DNA from: Tritrichomonas musculus
Lineage: Eukaryota; Parabasalia; Tritrichomonadida; Tritrichomonadidae
DNA: 64,000 nt
Direction of reading: 5' to 3'
Assembly (NCBI GenBank): GCA_039105265.1
Contig: JAPFFF010000001.1
Span: 4,774,001-4,838,000 of the forward strand
In this document: positions 56,401 to 64,000 of the stretch, in pieces
Layout of the letters: each line of letters begins with the position of its first letter
How positions within the stretch are numbered: the first letter of the stretch is position 1
Made by a program: the position numbers and the translations under genes
The notes under the pieces: model-generated
Databases searched by the model: none
The model's input: the letters and a program-made list of their open reading frames with translations, nothing else
What the model was told of the DNA's origin: nothing

Positions 56401-57723
56401 GGGAATATTTGATTCTATCGTGTTCTGAGGTAATAAATACATTATCGATATATCTCCTTGTAAATAACATTTAAATAATTCAAGTGATGAAGCTTTATCT
56501 AAAGCAATAAATGGATTATCAGTCCAAGGCGTTTCAACTTTATCAACAATATGAGATAATGGCTGAGGTGAATGAATCGTTATCACAGGACAGTATAGCC
56601 TTTTATTTTCAACATAAATGAAAAATTCTTTTATAAATGCACCTGATTCATCAATAATTTCATTTTTTCTTAATATAATTCTGAATATATCAGTTCTTTC
56701 ATCAATATTTTTCAGTTTATTAATTGTTGATTCAGGAATATTCTTAATCGCCATTTTCTTACATTCAACTGAGTTATAAGTGTAGTCATCAGTATAAACG
56801 TCATCATTTTCGATATAATAGTATTCATATCCCTCAAGTTTTGTAAAATTGTTTTCTATTGGTTGTATATTATTAATGTCAATTCCGTTTATTAAACCAT
56901 TAACTTCTAAATCATAAGGCATATTCATTTTTCCGTAAACCGGTTTATTTTCGTCAAATGTTCGTTTGTATGGATCGTTTACAACAGGAATTGTTAAATC
57001 TTTTATTAATTCACTCGGATCAATAATATCATATGTTTTTTCGTCACCTTGTGATTCGTCATTTGGTGGCGCCCATATTTTAGCTAATTCATTAGTCAAC
57101 GGTATTTTTCCTTCTGTATAAACTTCTTCAACTTTCTTTAATGGATCTAATATCTGTTCTGGTGTCGTTGACCATACTCTAGTACTGAAATTACTAAATG
57201 ATTTCCATAATCTATTTATTTCAGTCAATAATACCGTCGTCACGTATCCATCAAGTTTATTAATTAATCCTTCAACTTTAACGACTTGATCATGAAGACC
57301 TCCTTCATCCATGCAATGACAGCTATTTATTCCATTTATAACACCTATCACGTCATTAACAGCTTTATTAATTTCATCCATATTCGAGCTTGTCCATCGC
57401 CATAATTCAAGTAATGCGTTTGATGAGTTTTGAATATTCTTCGTTACTTTATTTAATTTACTATCCACATATATTAAACCATTAAATGTGATTAATGTTT
57501 TTAGTATTTCATTAATTCCTGATAACGCCACATCCCTTAAATAAGTTGGATCATTACCTCCTGTTGTAATGAGAGCATTAACTTCATCTTTATTATATAA
57601 ACAATTGAAATATATATTTGACGATTCTCCGTCTTTAGTGAAACATATTTTATCGTCATCGATTTTTATAGAATAACCTTTATCATTTAATTCTAACGTT
57701 TGAAATGATAATGGACTTAACAT
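53500..57723 (-). CDS. Long fibre-like virion protein (1407 aa)
   Basis: Counterpart of the 1308-aa protein of element 1. The shared landmark is YSVSPNPNAATTLYTDYNI in mid-protein, followed by a coiled coil (DKITKRVDNLDIEMTDVKNR) and a hydrophobic segment (ALVLSVASSVLSIG, a possible membrane or fusion-like stretch). The C-terminal part is made of fibre repeats (NYVLKNEVDNKLNNYAT, NYVLKSDLTNTLNDYYT), a further coiled coil (VIALENENAELKAQM) and a closing beta domain of about 90 residues. The N-terminal 500 residues differ from element 1. Probably a trimeric surface fibre; function is inferred from architecture. It is the first gene inside the terminal repeat. Confidence 0.7.
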   Translation of the reverse strand: MLSPLSFQTLELNDKGYSIKIDDDKICFTKDGESSNIYFNCLYNKDEVNALITTGGNDPTYLRDVALSGINEILKTLITFNGLIYVDSKLNKVTKNIQNSSNALLELWRWTSSNMDEINKAVNDVIGVINGINSCHCMDEGGLHDQVVKVEGLINKLDGYVTTVLLTEINRLWKSFSNFSTRVWSTTPEQILDPLKKVEEVYTEGKIPLTNELAKIWAPPNDESQGDEKTYDIIDPSELIKDLTIPVVNDPYKRTFDENKPVYGKMNMPYDLEVNGLINGIDINNIQPIENNFTKLEGYEYYYIENDDVYTDDYTYNSVECKKMAIKNIPESTINKLKNIDERTDIFRIILRKNEIIDESGAFIKEFFIYVENKRLYCPVITIHSPQPLSHIVDKVETPWTDNPFIALDKASSLELFKCYLQGDISIMYLLPQNTIESNIPEIKCDIITAKNALKLHESNVAYVYKPSFINESGDNYSMTFNIPDNHPLPTGMEFCFKEFCFNNTWLLTWDGDKWVGNNIQAKSKAEEAIDVIEHWDQQGHTVISIEKNDFNDYIIQNWFKIDISNEKEVFKQIINDKRTTITFDGLYDNNETFEVSRGGLNSLKSMLGFGDFTNRFDKYLEGGYYHAQFNIAVNVEIKRDSLKKQIIENYINHIKELHMFINVGGLTNKFIFDIYITNDPLEEYTSGPQCYYIKVKTLKNTIQHFGAKFEGTNISSGNKDITLHLDRKMLRPIEEVNWDPTTNPFKYIIDQQFYSVSPNPNAATTLYTDYNITSSKIITADNITTMRSDLNLVANTQDVIVYDVDKITKRVDNLDIEMTDVKNRVTHLESKVNSVNIKTNIALVLSVASSVLSIGNTLELAGNYISIGMGKLRNFINNGYTRLPEAASEASEVEMAAVDYSENLTPVPFENSLQTYSIDETNSDGYAKLKTWIHSSHVKPKFSSLYASTNEESANNPQCMVVSYSTVHDVCMYYRDSLKPLFSVVCSKLDIMNNDLSSINAELNNYPTVEQVNETLTNYRLKNNLEYIHKKTQIGDLNIENKEWHNGITAYVPFQEQTVLEGYFTDLPDYTFSFMFNTQRVRYNIDGGTLHSMEITCGNNKTTTIDWNITTGAIMNYDKEHCITLTKARGEIEIEINDTLVLKSEIDTLKDEIKLQQPVINAYTKEESDEKYATVDEVNEALGNYVLKNEVDNKLNNYATIQYVKDAYPSYAHLNANFKNNNQLTNILKNYVLKSDLTNTLNDYYTTAQVDEKFVDEDEMAYELNNYVSKSDYDVLAEKVIALENENAELKAQMKIFNDFMNSFEQNTETRLLTENDLILNYYDDYATMSFKGKIDSGSLSIGLGIEGDVDWHVTLAFENGRFISVDDNDINIVECNDETGYYIKLSTNNKIVTIYLESTTINIRV

Positions 57724-57741
57724 TTTATTTAATATTAAAAA
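57724..57741. promoter_or_regulatory. 18-base divergent intergenic region
   Basis: Only 18 A/T bases separate the start codons of the fibre gene (minus) and the 255-aa gene (plus). Both must be transcribed from overlapping promoters, or their promoters lie inside each other's coding sequence, unless one true start is further downstream. Confidence 0.45.
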
Positions 57742-58509
57742 ATGTTATTATCAATTCAAAGCACAAAAGATAAAAGAAATGACACTGATGCTGAAGGGAA
57801 TCAAAGATACAGTTATTCAAAAATAAGAGCAAATATTAACATACCTTGGGAATGTAAATATATTAAATATCACATATCATCGCTCAACACCAAAGCAAAT
57901 ATATTAATCACAACAAATACTGATAAAATAGTTATTGATTCTGATAAATTGAATTATGAAATTACATTCGACGATAAGTATTCATTATCGGAAAAAGAAA
58001 TGATGACTAAACTTGAAAAAGTTAAAGACGTTTTTCTGTCTAGGATTGAAAACAAAAAAATTGTTATAACTCCTGTAAAGAATTTTTCGTTCATTCAAAT
58101 AACACATAGAGCACGTTTAGTTACTGGTTTAATAGATGCTCCATTAAATATAATATTTGAAACTGGCAATGATTACATATTCGATATCCCGATTTTAGAT
58201 TACGCAAATAAATTATATTTAATTTCAAAACAAGGTAAAGGGATAATTTCGAACATAGGTGAAAGAGAATATAATCCTTCAGTAATCGGAAATGTTGATA
58301 CTTTCATTAAAGATGGAGTTCCCGTTATCGTTAATTTTGAAACATTTGGGAAACCAATTAAAAATATAGTTAACATTGATTCATTTAAAACTATTGAACT
58401 TGAATTAGTTGATTTCATGTATGAACCAATTATTTTAAATTCTCCGATGTTTGTAACAATGAAGATTAAACCAGTTAACACACCACACGTAAGATTAAAC
58501 GATGATTAA
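57742..58509 (+). CDS. Beta-rich Polinton protein, possible minor capsid (255 aa)
   Basis: A strand-rich protein (KYIKYHISSLNTKANILITTNTDKIVIDS, FIQITHRARLVTGLI) ending TIELELVDFMYEPI and MFVTMKIKPV. Its size and beta-rich composition fit the single jelly-roll minor capsid (penton) proteins of Polintons, but no motif proves it. It is divergent from the fibre gene and convergent, 5 bases apart, with the 150-aa gene. It may correspond in role to the smaller protein at 2932-3273 in element 1. Confidence 0.6.
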   Translation: MLLSIQSTKDKRNDTDAEGNQRYSYSKIRANINIPWECKYIKYHISSLNTKANILITTNTDKIVIDSDKLNYEITFDDKYSLSEKEMMTKLEKVKDVFLSRIENKKIVITPVKNFSFIQITHRARLVTGLIDAPLNIIFETGNDYIFDIPILDYANKLYLISKQGKGIISNIGEREYNPSVIGNVDTFIKDGVPVIVNFETFGKPIKNIVNIDSFKTIELELVDFMYEPIILNSPMFVTMKIKPVNTPHVRLNDD

Positions 58510-58514
58510 TAACA

Positions 58515-58967
58515 TTACTCCAGAATTTCAGGCGGTAATTCAGCTTCCTTAGCATCTTCATTAATGCTTTTCAATATTTCTAATGCCTTACTTCGAATCT
58601 TTTGATATTTTTCAATTTCATCCATCAAGAATAATTTCTGAATTGAATATTTATAATACTTATGTTCTTCAAATTCTTTAACCACAGGATCGATAATCAT
58701 GTTTTGAGGATCTCTGCTTAATCGTCGATATTTGTTTTCTTTGACTAATAAATATAATTTATGTGTTTTAAATAACTCCATTAATGATGATATATTAAAT
58801 GTTTTCGTTTTACTTTCATTTTTGTTTTTCACAATTACTAATAAAGGTTTAACATTAATTCCGTAATCGCATGAGTAAAGTTTTATATCAATCGTTACTA
58901 TTATTTCTGTAGGTTCGAAATCGACAGCATTTAGGATTGTTTCAACGAATTTGTTAATTGTTGGCAT
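58515..58967 (-). CDS. Unknown Polinton protein (150 aa)
   Basis: An alpha/beta protein (EIIVTIDIKLYSCDYGINVKPLLVIVKNKN) with a helical, charged C-terminal half (KLFLMDEIEKYQKIRSKALEILKSINED). It has an AT-rich leader of the element type (TATTTTTTTATTCC before the start). No family is recognised and no counterpart is seen in element 1. Confidence 0.6.
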   Translation of the reverse strand: MPTINKFVETILNAVDFEPTEIIVTIDIKLYSCDYGINVKPLLVIVKNKNESKTKTFNISSLMELFKTHKLYLLVKENKYRRLSRDPQNMIIDPVVKEFEEHKYYKYSIQKLFLMDEIEKYQKIRSKALEILKSINEDAKEAELPPEILE

Positions 58968-59030
58968 TTATTTATTAGGAATAAAAAAATAAAATAATAT
59001 AAAAAAACTAGCTAAATTATTTTCCCTTTT

Positions 59031-59414
59031 TTAGCATAATTTAACTAACATAAATACCGAATTATTCTCCGTTACATTGTATTTGTAAATGTCTAAATTT
59101 CTATATTTTTCATAAAAATGTTCATAATTATCTTCATTCCACGCACGAACAAAATTTTTATAATTCCAATCAATACGACAAATACTGTAAAATGTTCTTT
59201 GATATTCATTAATTCCGTCAGGTTCTGAATCGAGATAAGCATCTAAATCTTCTTGATAATCACTATTCGGATCAATATCTTTTTCAAATTTTTTATGATC
59301 TTTTCTGCAAATTACAACTTCATCGAATCCATCGTTTTCATCGCTTCCATTTACAATTGATTTGATTTCGTAGATTTGGCTATTGAAAATATAAATATTA
59401 TAGTCAATTCCCAT
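59031..59414 (-). CDS. Unknown acidic Polinton protein (127 aa)
   Basis: Acidic and tyrosine-rich (MGIDYNIYIFNS, DIDPNSDYQEDLDAYLDSEPDG, EDNYEHFYEKYRN). It lies between the 150-aa gene and the polymerase with an AT-rich leader of its own; the spacer before it carries the same AAAAAAACTAGCTAAA run as the spacer before the next gene. No family is recognised. Confidence 0.6.
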   Translation of the reverse strand: MGIDYNIYIFNSQIYEIKSIVNGSDENDGFDEVVICRKDHKKFEKDIDPNSDYQEDLDAYLDSEPDGINEYQRTFYSICRIDWNYKNFVRAWNEDNYEHFYEKYRNLDIYKYNVTENNSVFMLVKLC

Positions 59415-59472
59415 CCTTTATATCTAAATAAAAAAATAAAATCATTTAAAAAAACTAGCTAAAATTATTTTT

Positions 59473-62400
59473 CTAAAATTTAACTTTTCGAATGAATTGA
59501 GGTAAAGTGATTTGTTGAAATGTTTTAGTCTTTTTGAAGCAATTCATACCATCTTTCAAATCAAATTCAATTTTTTCTCCTTCATACATACGCTCATATA
59601 ACTTTTCGATAGTGATTCCCATTCGTTTTGCTTTGTTAATGATACATTGTTTTGGCACGCCTTTCATTCTCACATGATAGTCTTCATTTCCTTTTTCATC
59701 TACGAGAATGTCAAGATATGATTTCTTACCTAAAGCAATGAGTTTTCGTGAATGAATCTCGCCGACTGCACCACTAAATGAATCAAAATCGCAATGGAAT
59801 TGAGTCATATTTGAACCAATCAAATCTTTTCCATACTTCTCTTTATACATTTTGGATAACTTATCAATATCACTTTCTTTCATGTGAATTGAATCAGTAT
59901 CTGTGTAGTAAATGGCTATATCATTCTGTTCAGCGGTACTTACGACTGAGTTCATGATATGCTTTGACCAACTGAGGACAGAAGCACCGAATTGAGGAAG
60001 ATTGAAATGTTTATTAATGGGTTTTATTTTCTTTACGTATGCTTTACTGATTCCGTTTTCGATAGTGACTTCTTTTATAAAGTTATAGTTTCTATAAATG
60101 TAAGAAGTTAATTTATCACGTTTGACTAATTTAACCTCATCAACCATGGGCTTCAGTATCGATTTTCCATAAATGGAATTCAATAATAACTTAATCGTTT
60201 TTTCAAGCGGATTCTTCATCTTCTTATACTTCAACCGTAAGTTAAAGAGTTTGGTAACGAATTGATTAATGCGTTTATTAAATCCTTCATTGAAATATAA
60301 TCCTCTAATGACCTCGTATTTGATTTCGTAGAATTCGATTAAATCTAATAAAGCGATTTTGTCGAGAAGGTAATTATTAACTGGTTCATTACCGAATAAC
60401 TTACTACCTGCATTAGAAAGTTTAAACACTTGACCGAAAGCATATGGAACCGTAGATTTAGGTTTTAGTTCGGTTATATTAACTTCAACGAAGAATGTAT
60501 CATAAGCCATTAATTCATCTTCACTGATTCCATTAGGTACAATTTTAGGAATTCCTTTAGGCACGCCATCCATGATACTCATAGCTGAAGGATATAAACT
60601 CACAGCATCAAAGTCTTGAATTCTTCCCTCAACATATTGTTTTTGATTATTTGCCGTCATTGTTCTACCTCCATTAACGCAACGTTGAATGAAGTTTTGA
60701 GGTTTCCCAGAAAGTTTATAACATCCGTTAAAACATCCGTAAATTCGTGCGAAATCGTAACCGAGTGCGGAAATGGAAATGAATTGATGAATGCCTAAAA
60801 ACTCCTTTTTCGTTTCTTTAAACACTTCGTTTAAATCATTGTTGAATTTATCCATACCTTCCATCAAAACAACGCAATCCTTCATACAATAGAAATATGC
60901 ATACTTCATCAAATCTAACTCATCTCCTTTCAAAGCCTTTGCTAATTCAGCGTTACGTTTAATTTGTTCCTGATCCTTAGCTAATTCCTCTGCACTTTTG
61001 AGATCCTTATTCTCTTCACAGTACTGATCAAAAAACTCCTTAACGCTAACGAATCCTTTCTGACGGTTTGCCTTTGTATAAATTTTGTAAGCCATGATTT
61101 CTTTATGAACTTTTAGCTTGAACATTGACGCGAAATCTACTAAAGCAGCAGGAATGAGTGACTTACTATTTCTAAAAGTTAGTCGTTTCGCCCATGTCAT
61201 TTCTTTTCCATTTTTCTTGTATGTCATTTTCTTTGTCATGATTATCTGCAATACTGTTCCAGATCGTTGTGTCACAGATGATTCCCATTCTTCGTCATTA
61301 ATGAAGAAGCAAGCGTCATATTTAAGGTTGTGGAAATACGTCAAAGAATTGTGTTGGAGATAGTTTAATAATTGACCAGATATGTTTTCACCCGTAAACT
61401 TATTACCAATCAATTTCCCACATTCGTTTTTATGACAAACGCAACACAAATAAGGGTCATGAGGATTTACAGTGGTGTCTGTTTCAAAATCGGCGTAATA
61501 TATTTTACTCCATTCCGTAATCTTTTTTGGTGTATCATCTTCTAACTCACAACATAATTCTTCATTAAATTCTAAATCAACGTAATCGTTTAAATGACTA
61601 TCAAACTCACATGTCGATAAAATGTCTGATTCACATTGATTAATGGGTCGGAATAAATTAAGCTCGAACATGGTTCTTAAAACAGTTATTACGCATGATC
61701 GGAAAGGTTTAAATTCAGCTTCACCGTTCTCGGAATTAATGCCGGTTATTAACTGTCGTCTTGATTGGGATAAATCTCCGAATCGTTTATCTAAATCGTT
61801 CATGTTCTTTAGGTAATAAATCGTTACTGGTAATGAATCGAAATGGAGCATGTAATGGTCTTTATACAGGAGAAGTTTAACCATTCGTTTATATTCTTTC
61901 GCATTCTTAAGCTTCGTTGTATCGATAGTAGTTCTGTGTTGATGTCTCGATTTTCTCTCTTCATCAATCCTCGTAACTTTGAAATGACATTTAAAAGCCT
62001 CAGCAATTTCTTTAATCTTTCTGTTTGGTAACGATCTGGTTTGAATGACTTCCCTCATCTTCTGAATCTCGTCCTCTGTAAATACTCCTGATTGAATGCA
62101 GGCGTAAACGAAACAACAATCGGTGTAATTGTTTTTATTCACTGAGTTGAAGATTTGAAGACATGAAAGATCGACTGATGATAAATTGATGTAGGGGAAG
62201 AATGAACCTTCAGGAGCTGCTCTAAAATCATCTGATAACTCAAATTCTTCGGGTATTACTTCATTTGTTTCAGAATCTCTGACCAAACCAGTGAAAGAAG
62301 TGTTTTTTCCTTTCTTTTCTTTGTTAATGAATACAATTTTGAACGAATCAGGTTGAAATGCATCCATGACCATTGGGTTTGTGTCCGATGCTTCAGTATC

Positions 62401-63132
62401 GACGGTTATCTCGCCTAATATATGACCGATCATTGCTTTGACGTTGTTTGTGTTGTTGACAGTAAACCAACGTTCACGACCTCCTAACTCACGGGATAAT
62501 ACCACGGGATAAACATATCCTTTTTGGGTTTTGTGAAGGTATTCGAGAACTTTAGTAAAAGCGAGTTGTTTTTCTCCATCATCACCGATATTAACTTCGA
62601 AACCAACTTTATTCTTTGCGTCAATCATCATCTTCTTCATTTCATTTTGGAATTCCTTTTTATCAGTGACTAGTTCTTCATAATGTTTTCTATCTGCTGA
62701 TTTAGTATCTTCATAAATAGAATTGGTTTTAAATAAATCATTTACTGCCTCACGTTCACTAATAGCTTCATTTTTGATTCTTTGTTTGTATTCATTTCTT
62801 TGTTTTTGTTTTTGTTTGTATTCATTTTTCATTGATTTAATCGAATTGAATAATTCATCATCGGCTCTTCGAGCCTCAACGTCCCGTTCGGCTCGTTCAA
62901 CTTTTCTTAATTGAGCACGTAAACGATTTTCACGTTCAGTGTTAATTTTTGTGATATATTGTTTGTAAGCTTGTTTGTATTGTTTAACAGTAGGATTAGT
63001 TAGTTTTAAATCATAACACATATCTTTAAGAACTTCTCTTAATTCATTAAGCTTTAAATCACTCATATCATCGAATTCAGGTAACTTTAATATTTCACGT
63101 TTCGTTAGTTTTAACAACAGTTTACTATTCAT
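59473..63132 (-). CDS. Protein-primed DNA polymerase B of Polinton type (1219 aa)
   Basis: Replicative polymerase of element 3. Exonuclease motifs: YADFETD (about residue 548), YFHNLKYDA, and YFYCMKDCVVL. Polymerase motifs: DFDAVSLYPSAMS (about 845), KLLLNSIYGKS, and YYTDTDSIHM (about 1077). The N-terminal 250 residues are a long charged coiled coil (RADDELFNSIKSMKNEYKQK) that is shared with the element 2 fragment but not with element 1. At about 340 DCCFVYACIQSG and at about 426 YKDHYMLH form the same Cys/His block pair as in element 1, suggestive of an OTU-like peptidase fold. Confidence 0.95.
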   Translation of the reverse strand: MNSKLLLKLTKREILKLPEFDDMSDLKLNELREVLKDMCYDLKLTNPTVKQYKQAYKQYITKINTERENRLRAQLRKVERAERDVEARRADDELFNSIKSMKNEYKQKQKQRNEYKQRIKNEAISEREAVNDLFKTNSIYEDTKSADRKHYEELVTDKKEFQNEMKKMMIDAKNKVGFEVNIGDDGEKQLAFTKVLEYLHKTQKGYVYPVVLSRELGGRERWFTVNNTNNVKAMIGHILGEITVDTEASDTNPMVMDAFQPDSFKIVFINKEKKGKNTSFTGLVRDSETNEVIPEEFELSDDFRAAPEGSFFPYINLSSVDLSCLQIFNSVNKNNYTDCCFVYACIQSGVFTEDEIQKMREVIQTRSLPNRKIKEIAEAFKCHFKVTRIDEERKSRHQHRTTIDTTKLKNAKEYKRMVKLLLYKDHYMLHFDSLPVTIYYLKNMNDLDKRFGDLSQSRRQLITGINSENGEAEFKPFRSCVITVLRTMFELNLFRPINQCESDILSTCEFDSHLNDYVDLEFNEELCCELEDDTPKKITEWSKIYYADFETDTTVNPHDPYLCCVCHKNECGKLIGNKFTGENISGQLLNYLQHNSLTYFHNLKYDACFFINDEEWESSVTQRSGTVLQIIMTKKMTYKKNGKEMTWAKRLTFRNSKSLIPAALVDFASMFKLKVHKEIMAYKIYTKANRQKGFVSVKEFFDQYCEENKDLKSAEELAKDQEQIKRNAELAKALKGDELDLMKYAYFYCMKDCVVLMEGMDKFNNDLNEVFKETKKEFLGIHQFISISALGYDFARIYGCFNGCYKLSGKPQNFIQRCVNGGRTMTANNQKQYVEGRIQDFDAVSLYPSAMSIMDGVPKGIPKIVPNGISEDELMAYDTFFVEVNITELKPKSTVPYAFGQVFKLSNAGSKLFGNEPVNNYLLDKIALLDLIEFYEIKYEVIRGLYFNEGFNKRINQFVTKLFNLRLKYKKMKNPLEKTIKLLLNSIYGKSILKPMVDEVKLVKRDKLTSYIYRNYNFIKEVTIENGISKAYVKKIKPINKHFNLPQFGASVLSWSKHIMNSVVSTAEQNDIAIYYTDTDSIHMKESDIDKLSKMYKEKYGKDLIGSNMTQFHCDFDSFSGAVGEIHSRKLIALGKKSYLDILVDEKGNEDYHVRMKGVPKQCIINKAKRMGITIEKLYERMYEGEKIEFDLKDGMNCFKKTKTFQQITLPQFIRKVKF

Positions 63133-63218
63133 TTATTTATATAGCAATAAAAAAATAAAAAATAAATTAAAAATAAATTTATTGAAATATTGAAAACGAA
63201 CAGAAATAAATTTATTCA

Positions 63219-63746
63219 TCAATCAACAACATATTTTAAGTTAACGTGGTAGTTGTTAACTAGTTCGTTGTACTCTTTATTGAAAACTTGTTTAAAATCA
63301 GTTACCACCACATTATCTTTAATAATTTTAATTGCTTCAATCTTTTTAATTGGTGAGACCCTAGCCGCGCAACACGAACAATCCTCATCAACTCTTATTT
63401 CAACATCTCCATCAGTCATAATTCGAATAATATTAACTAAATCCACTAAAGGAATAATAATAGTTTGTTTCGATATCAAATTTGAAATTAATGCCTTATC
63501 TTTATTCAAAAGAATTGAGGCATAAGTTTCTAAAATTAATGTTCTTACATCAGGTTCTAATACAGTTTCGGGTTGAATTACAACCTCACGTTCAGTAAAT
63601 GTTGACGGTTCTGTTTTAACTTCAGCTGGATAAGGAGTTTGAACGTAAATGTTATTATTGAAGTTATTATTTGATGAGGAGGCGGCGTTTGGTTCTAATG
63701 AGACATTAGCATTTACACCTATATTATGGTTTTTTCGTTTGATCAT
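63219..63746 (-). CDS. Polinton protein with Cys-containing C-terminal domain (175 aa)
   Basis: Same architecture as the 213-aa protein at 7230-7871 of element 1: a disordered Asn/Ser/Thr-rich N-terminus, a helical middle (TLILETYASILLNKDKALIS) and a C-terminal domain with DEDCSCCAARVSPIKK. It starts 86 bases upstream of the polymerase on the same strand. Function unknown; the paired cysteines suggest metal binding. Confidence 0.7.
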   Translation of the reverse strand: MIKRKNHNIGVNANVSLEPNAASSSNNNFNNNIYVQTPYPAEVKTEPSTFTEREVVIQPETVLEPDVRTLILETYASILLNKDKALISNLISKQTIIIPLVDLVNIIRIMTDGDVEIRVDEDCSCCAARVSPIKKIEAIKIIKDNVVVTDFKQVFNKEYNELVNNYHVNLKYVVD

Positions 63747-63787
63747 TTATTTTAAATTAAAAATTTCATTTAATGAATTTGTACTAA

Positions 63788-63976
63788 TTAGTATGAATTA
63801 GTATCTTTTTTAGTTATAATTAACTGTTTGGCGTTTGATTGTGAACTTGAACCTTGAATAACTGTTAGATCTTCTTTTTTGTGCGTTGGTGGGTGCAGAG
63901 GTGTTTTATTATTAATTTTCATAGTTGGTGTTTGATGTTGTTTCCAACTCATAACCTGAATTCCTTTTCTTGACAT
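63788..63976 (-). CDS. Small basic Polinton protein (62 aa)
   Basis: Short, basic, Thr/Gln/Lys-rich protein (MSRKGIQVMSWKQHQTP, HPPTHKKEDL). It begins after the AT-rich leader typical of this element (TTTTTAATTTATTTTAA). It could be a DNA-binding or core protein, like the 85-aa protein of element 1, but the two do not align by eye. Confidence 0.45.
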   Translation of the reverse strand: MSRKGIQVMSWKQHQTPTMKINNKTPLHPPTHKKEDLTVIQGSSSQSNAKQLIITKKDTNSY

Positions 63977-64000
63977 TTAAAATAAATTAAAAATATGTAA

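Larger units (their letters stand above)
53085..64000. mobile_element. Polinton/Maverick element 3 (left part, cut by window end)
   Basis: Begins with a terminal repeat that matches, in inverted orientation, the right terminal repeat of element 1. Genes in order: fibre-like protein (minus), small beta-rich protein (plus), two small proteins (minus), protein-primed polymerase (minus), a Cys-domain protein (minus) and a small basic protein (minus). The visible genes are long open frames, so the visible part looks whole and young. No integrase or capsid gene lies in the visible part. Its gene order and protein lineages differ from those of element 1. Confidence 0.88.

Overview
The window is nuclear DNA of a very AT-rich, intron-poor protist. 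It most likely comes from a parabasalid close to Tritrichomonas. The reasons are intronless host genes in the standard code, short UTRs, several Polinton/Maverick elements, a protein kinase fused to Sel1-like repeats, very long A/T homopolymers, and an Inr-like motif (TCATTTCA) just upstream of the ribosomal protein gene. This assignment is inference; no marker gene fixes the species.

Layout. (1) 1-15.3 kb: the right part of a Polinton (element 1), cut by the window start. It carries a major capsid protein, a long fibre-like protein, an rve integrase, a protein-primed DNA polymerase B and several small proteins, and ends in a repeat-rich terminal inverted repeat. (2) 15.3-25.3 kb: host DNA with a secreted glycoprotein-like gene and a protein kinase. 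The 'empty' DNA here is largely non-autonomous DNA transposons that can be delimited by inverted termini and exact target-site duplications: 16756-18032 (9-bp TSD, with a nested TA-flanked element), 21501-21678 (10-bp TSD), 22122-24357 (8-bp TSD) and 24375-24901 (8-bp TSD). (3) 25.3-30.64 kb: a second, visibly less AT-rich mobile element remnant with an 817-aa protein that may be related to rolling-circle replication initiators, next to the N-terminal part of a Polinton-type polymerase. (4) 31-44.5 kb: core host genes: ribosomal protein eS30, a PA200/Blm10-like proteasome activator, a Ste20-type kinase, and a kinase with 16 near-identical 36-aa Sel1-like repeats. (5) 44.6-53 kb: a GH3 glycosidase relic, a TA-flanked short element, an apparently complete P/hAT-like transposon (47218-50975, 8-bp TSD, 721-aa transposase) that has itself been hit by a MULE-like short element, and a further 8-bp-TSD element. 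(6) 53.1-64 kb: the left part of another Polinton (element 3), facing element 1, with its own fibre-like protein and polymerase of a different lineage.

The two Polintons share terminal repeat sequence but differ in gene order and protein lineage. Their visible genes read as long open frames, so both look young. No packaging ATPase or maturation protease is visible; these may lie outside the window. Host genes are compact, and the divergent pair PSME4-like/Ste20-like shares a 387-bp upstream region.
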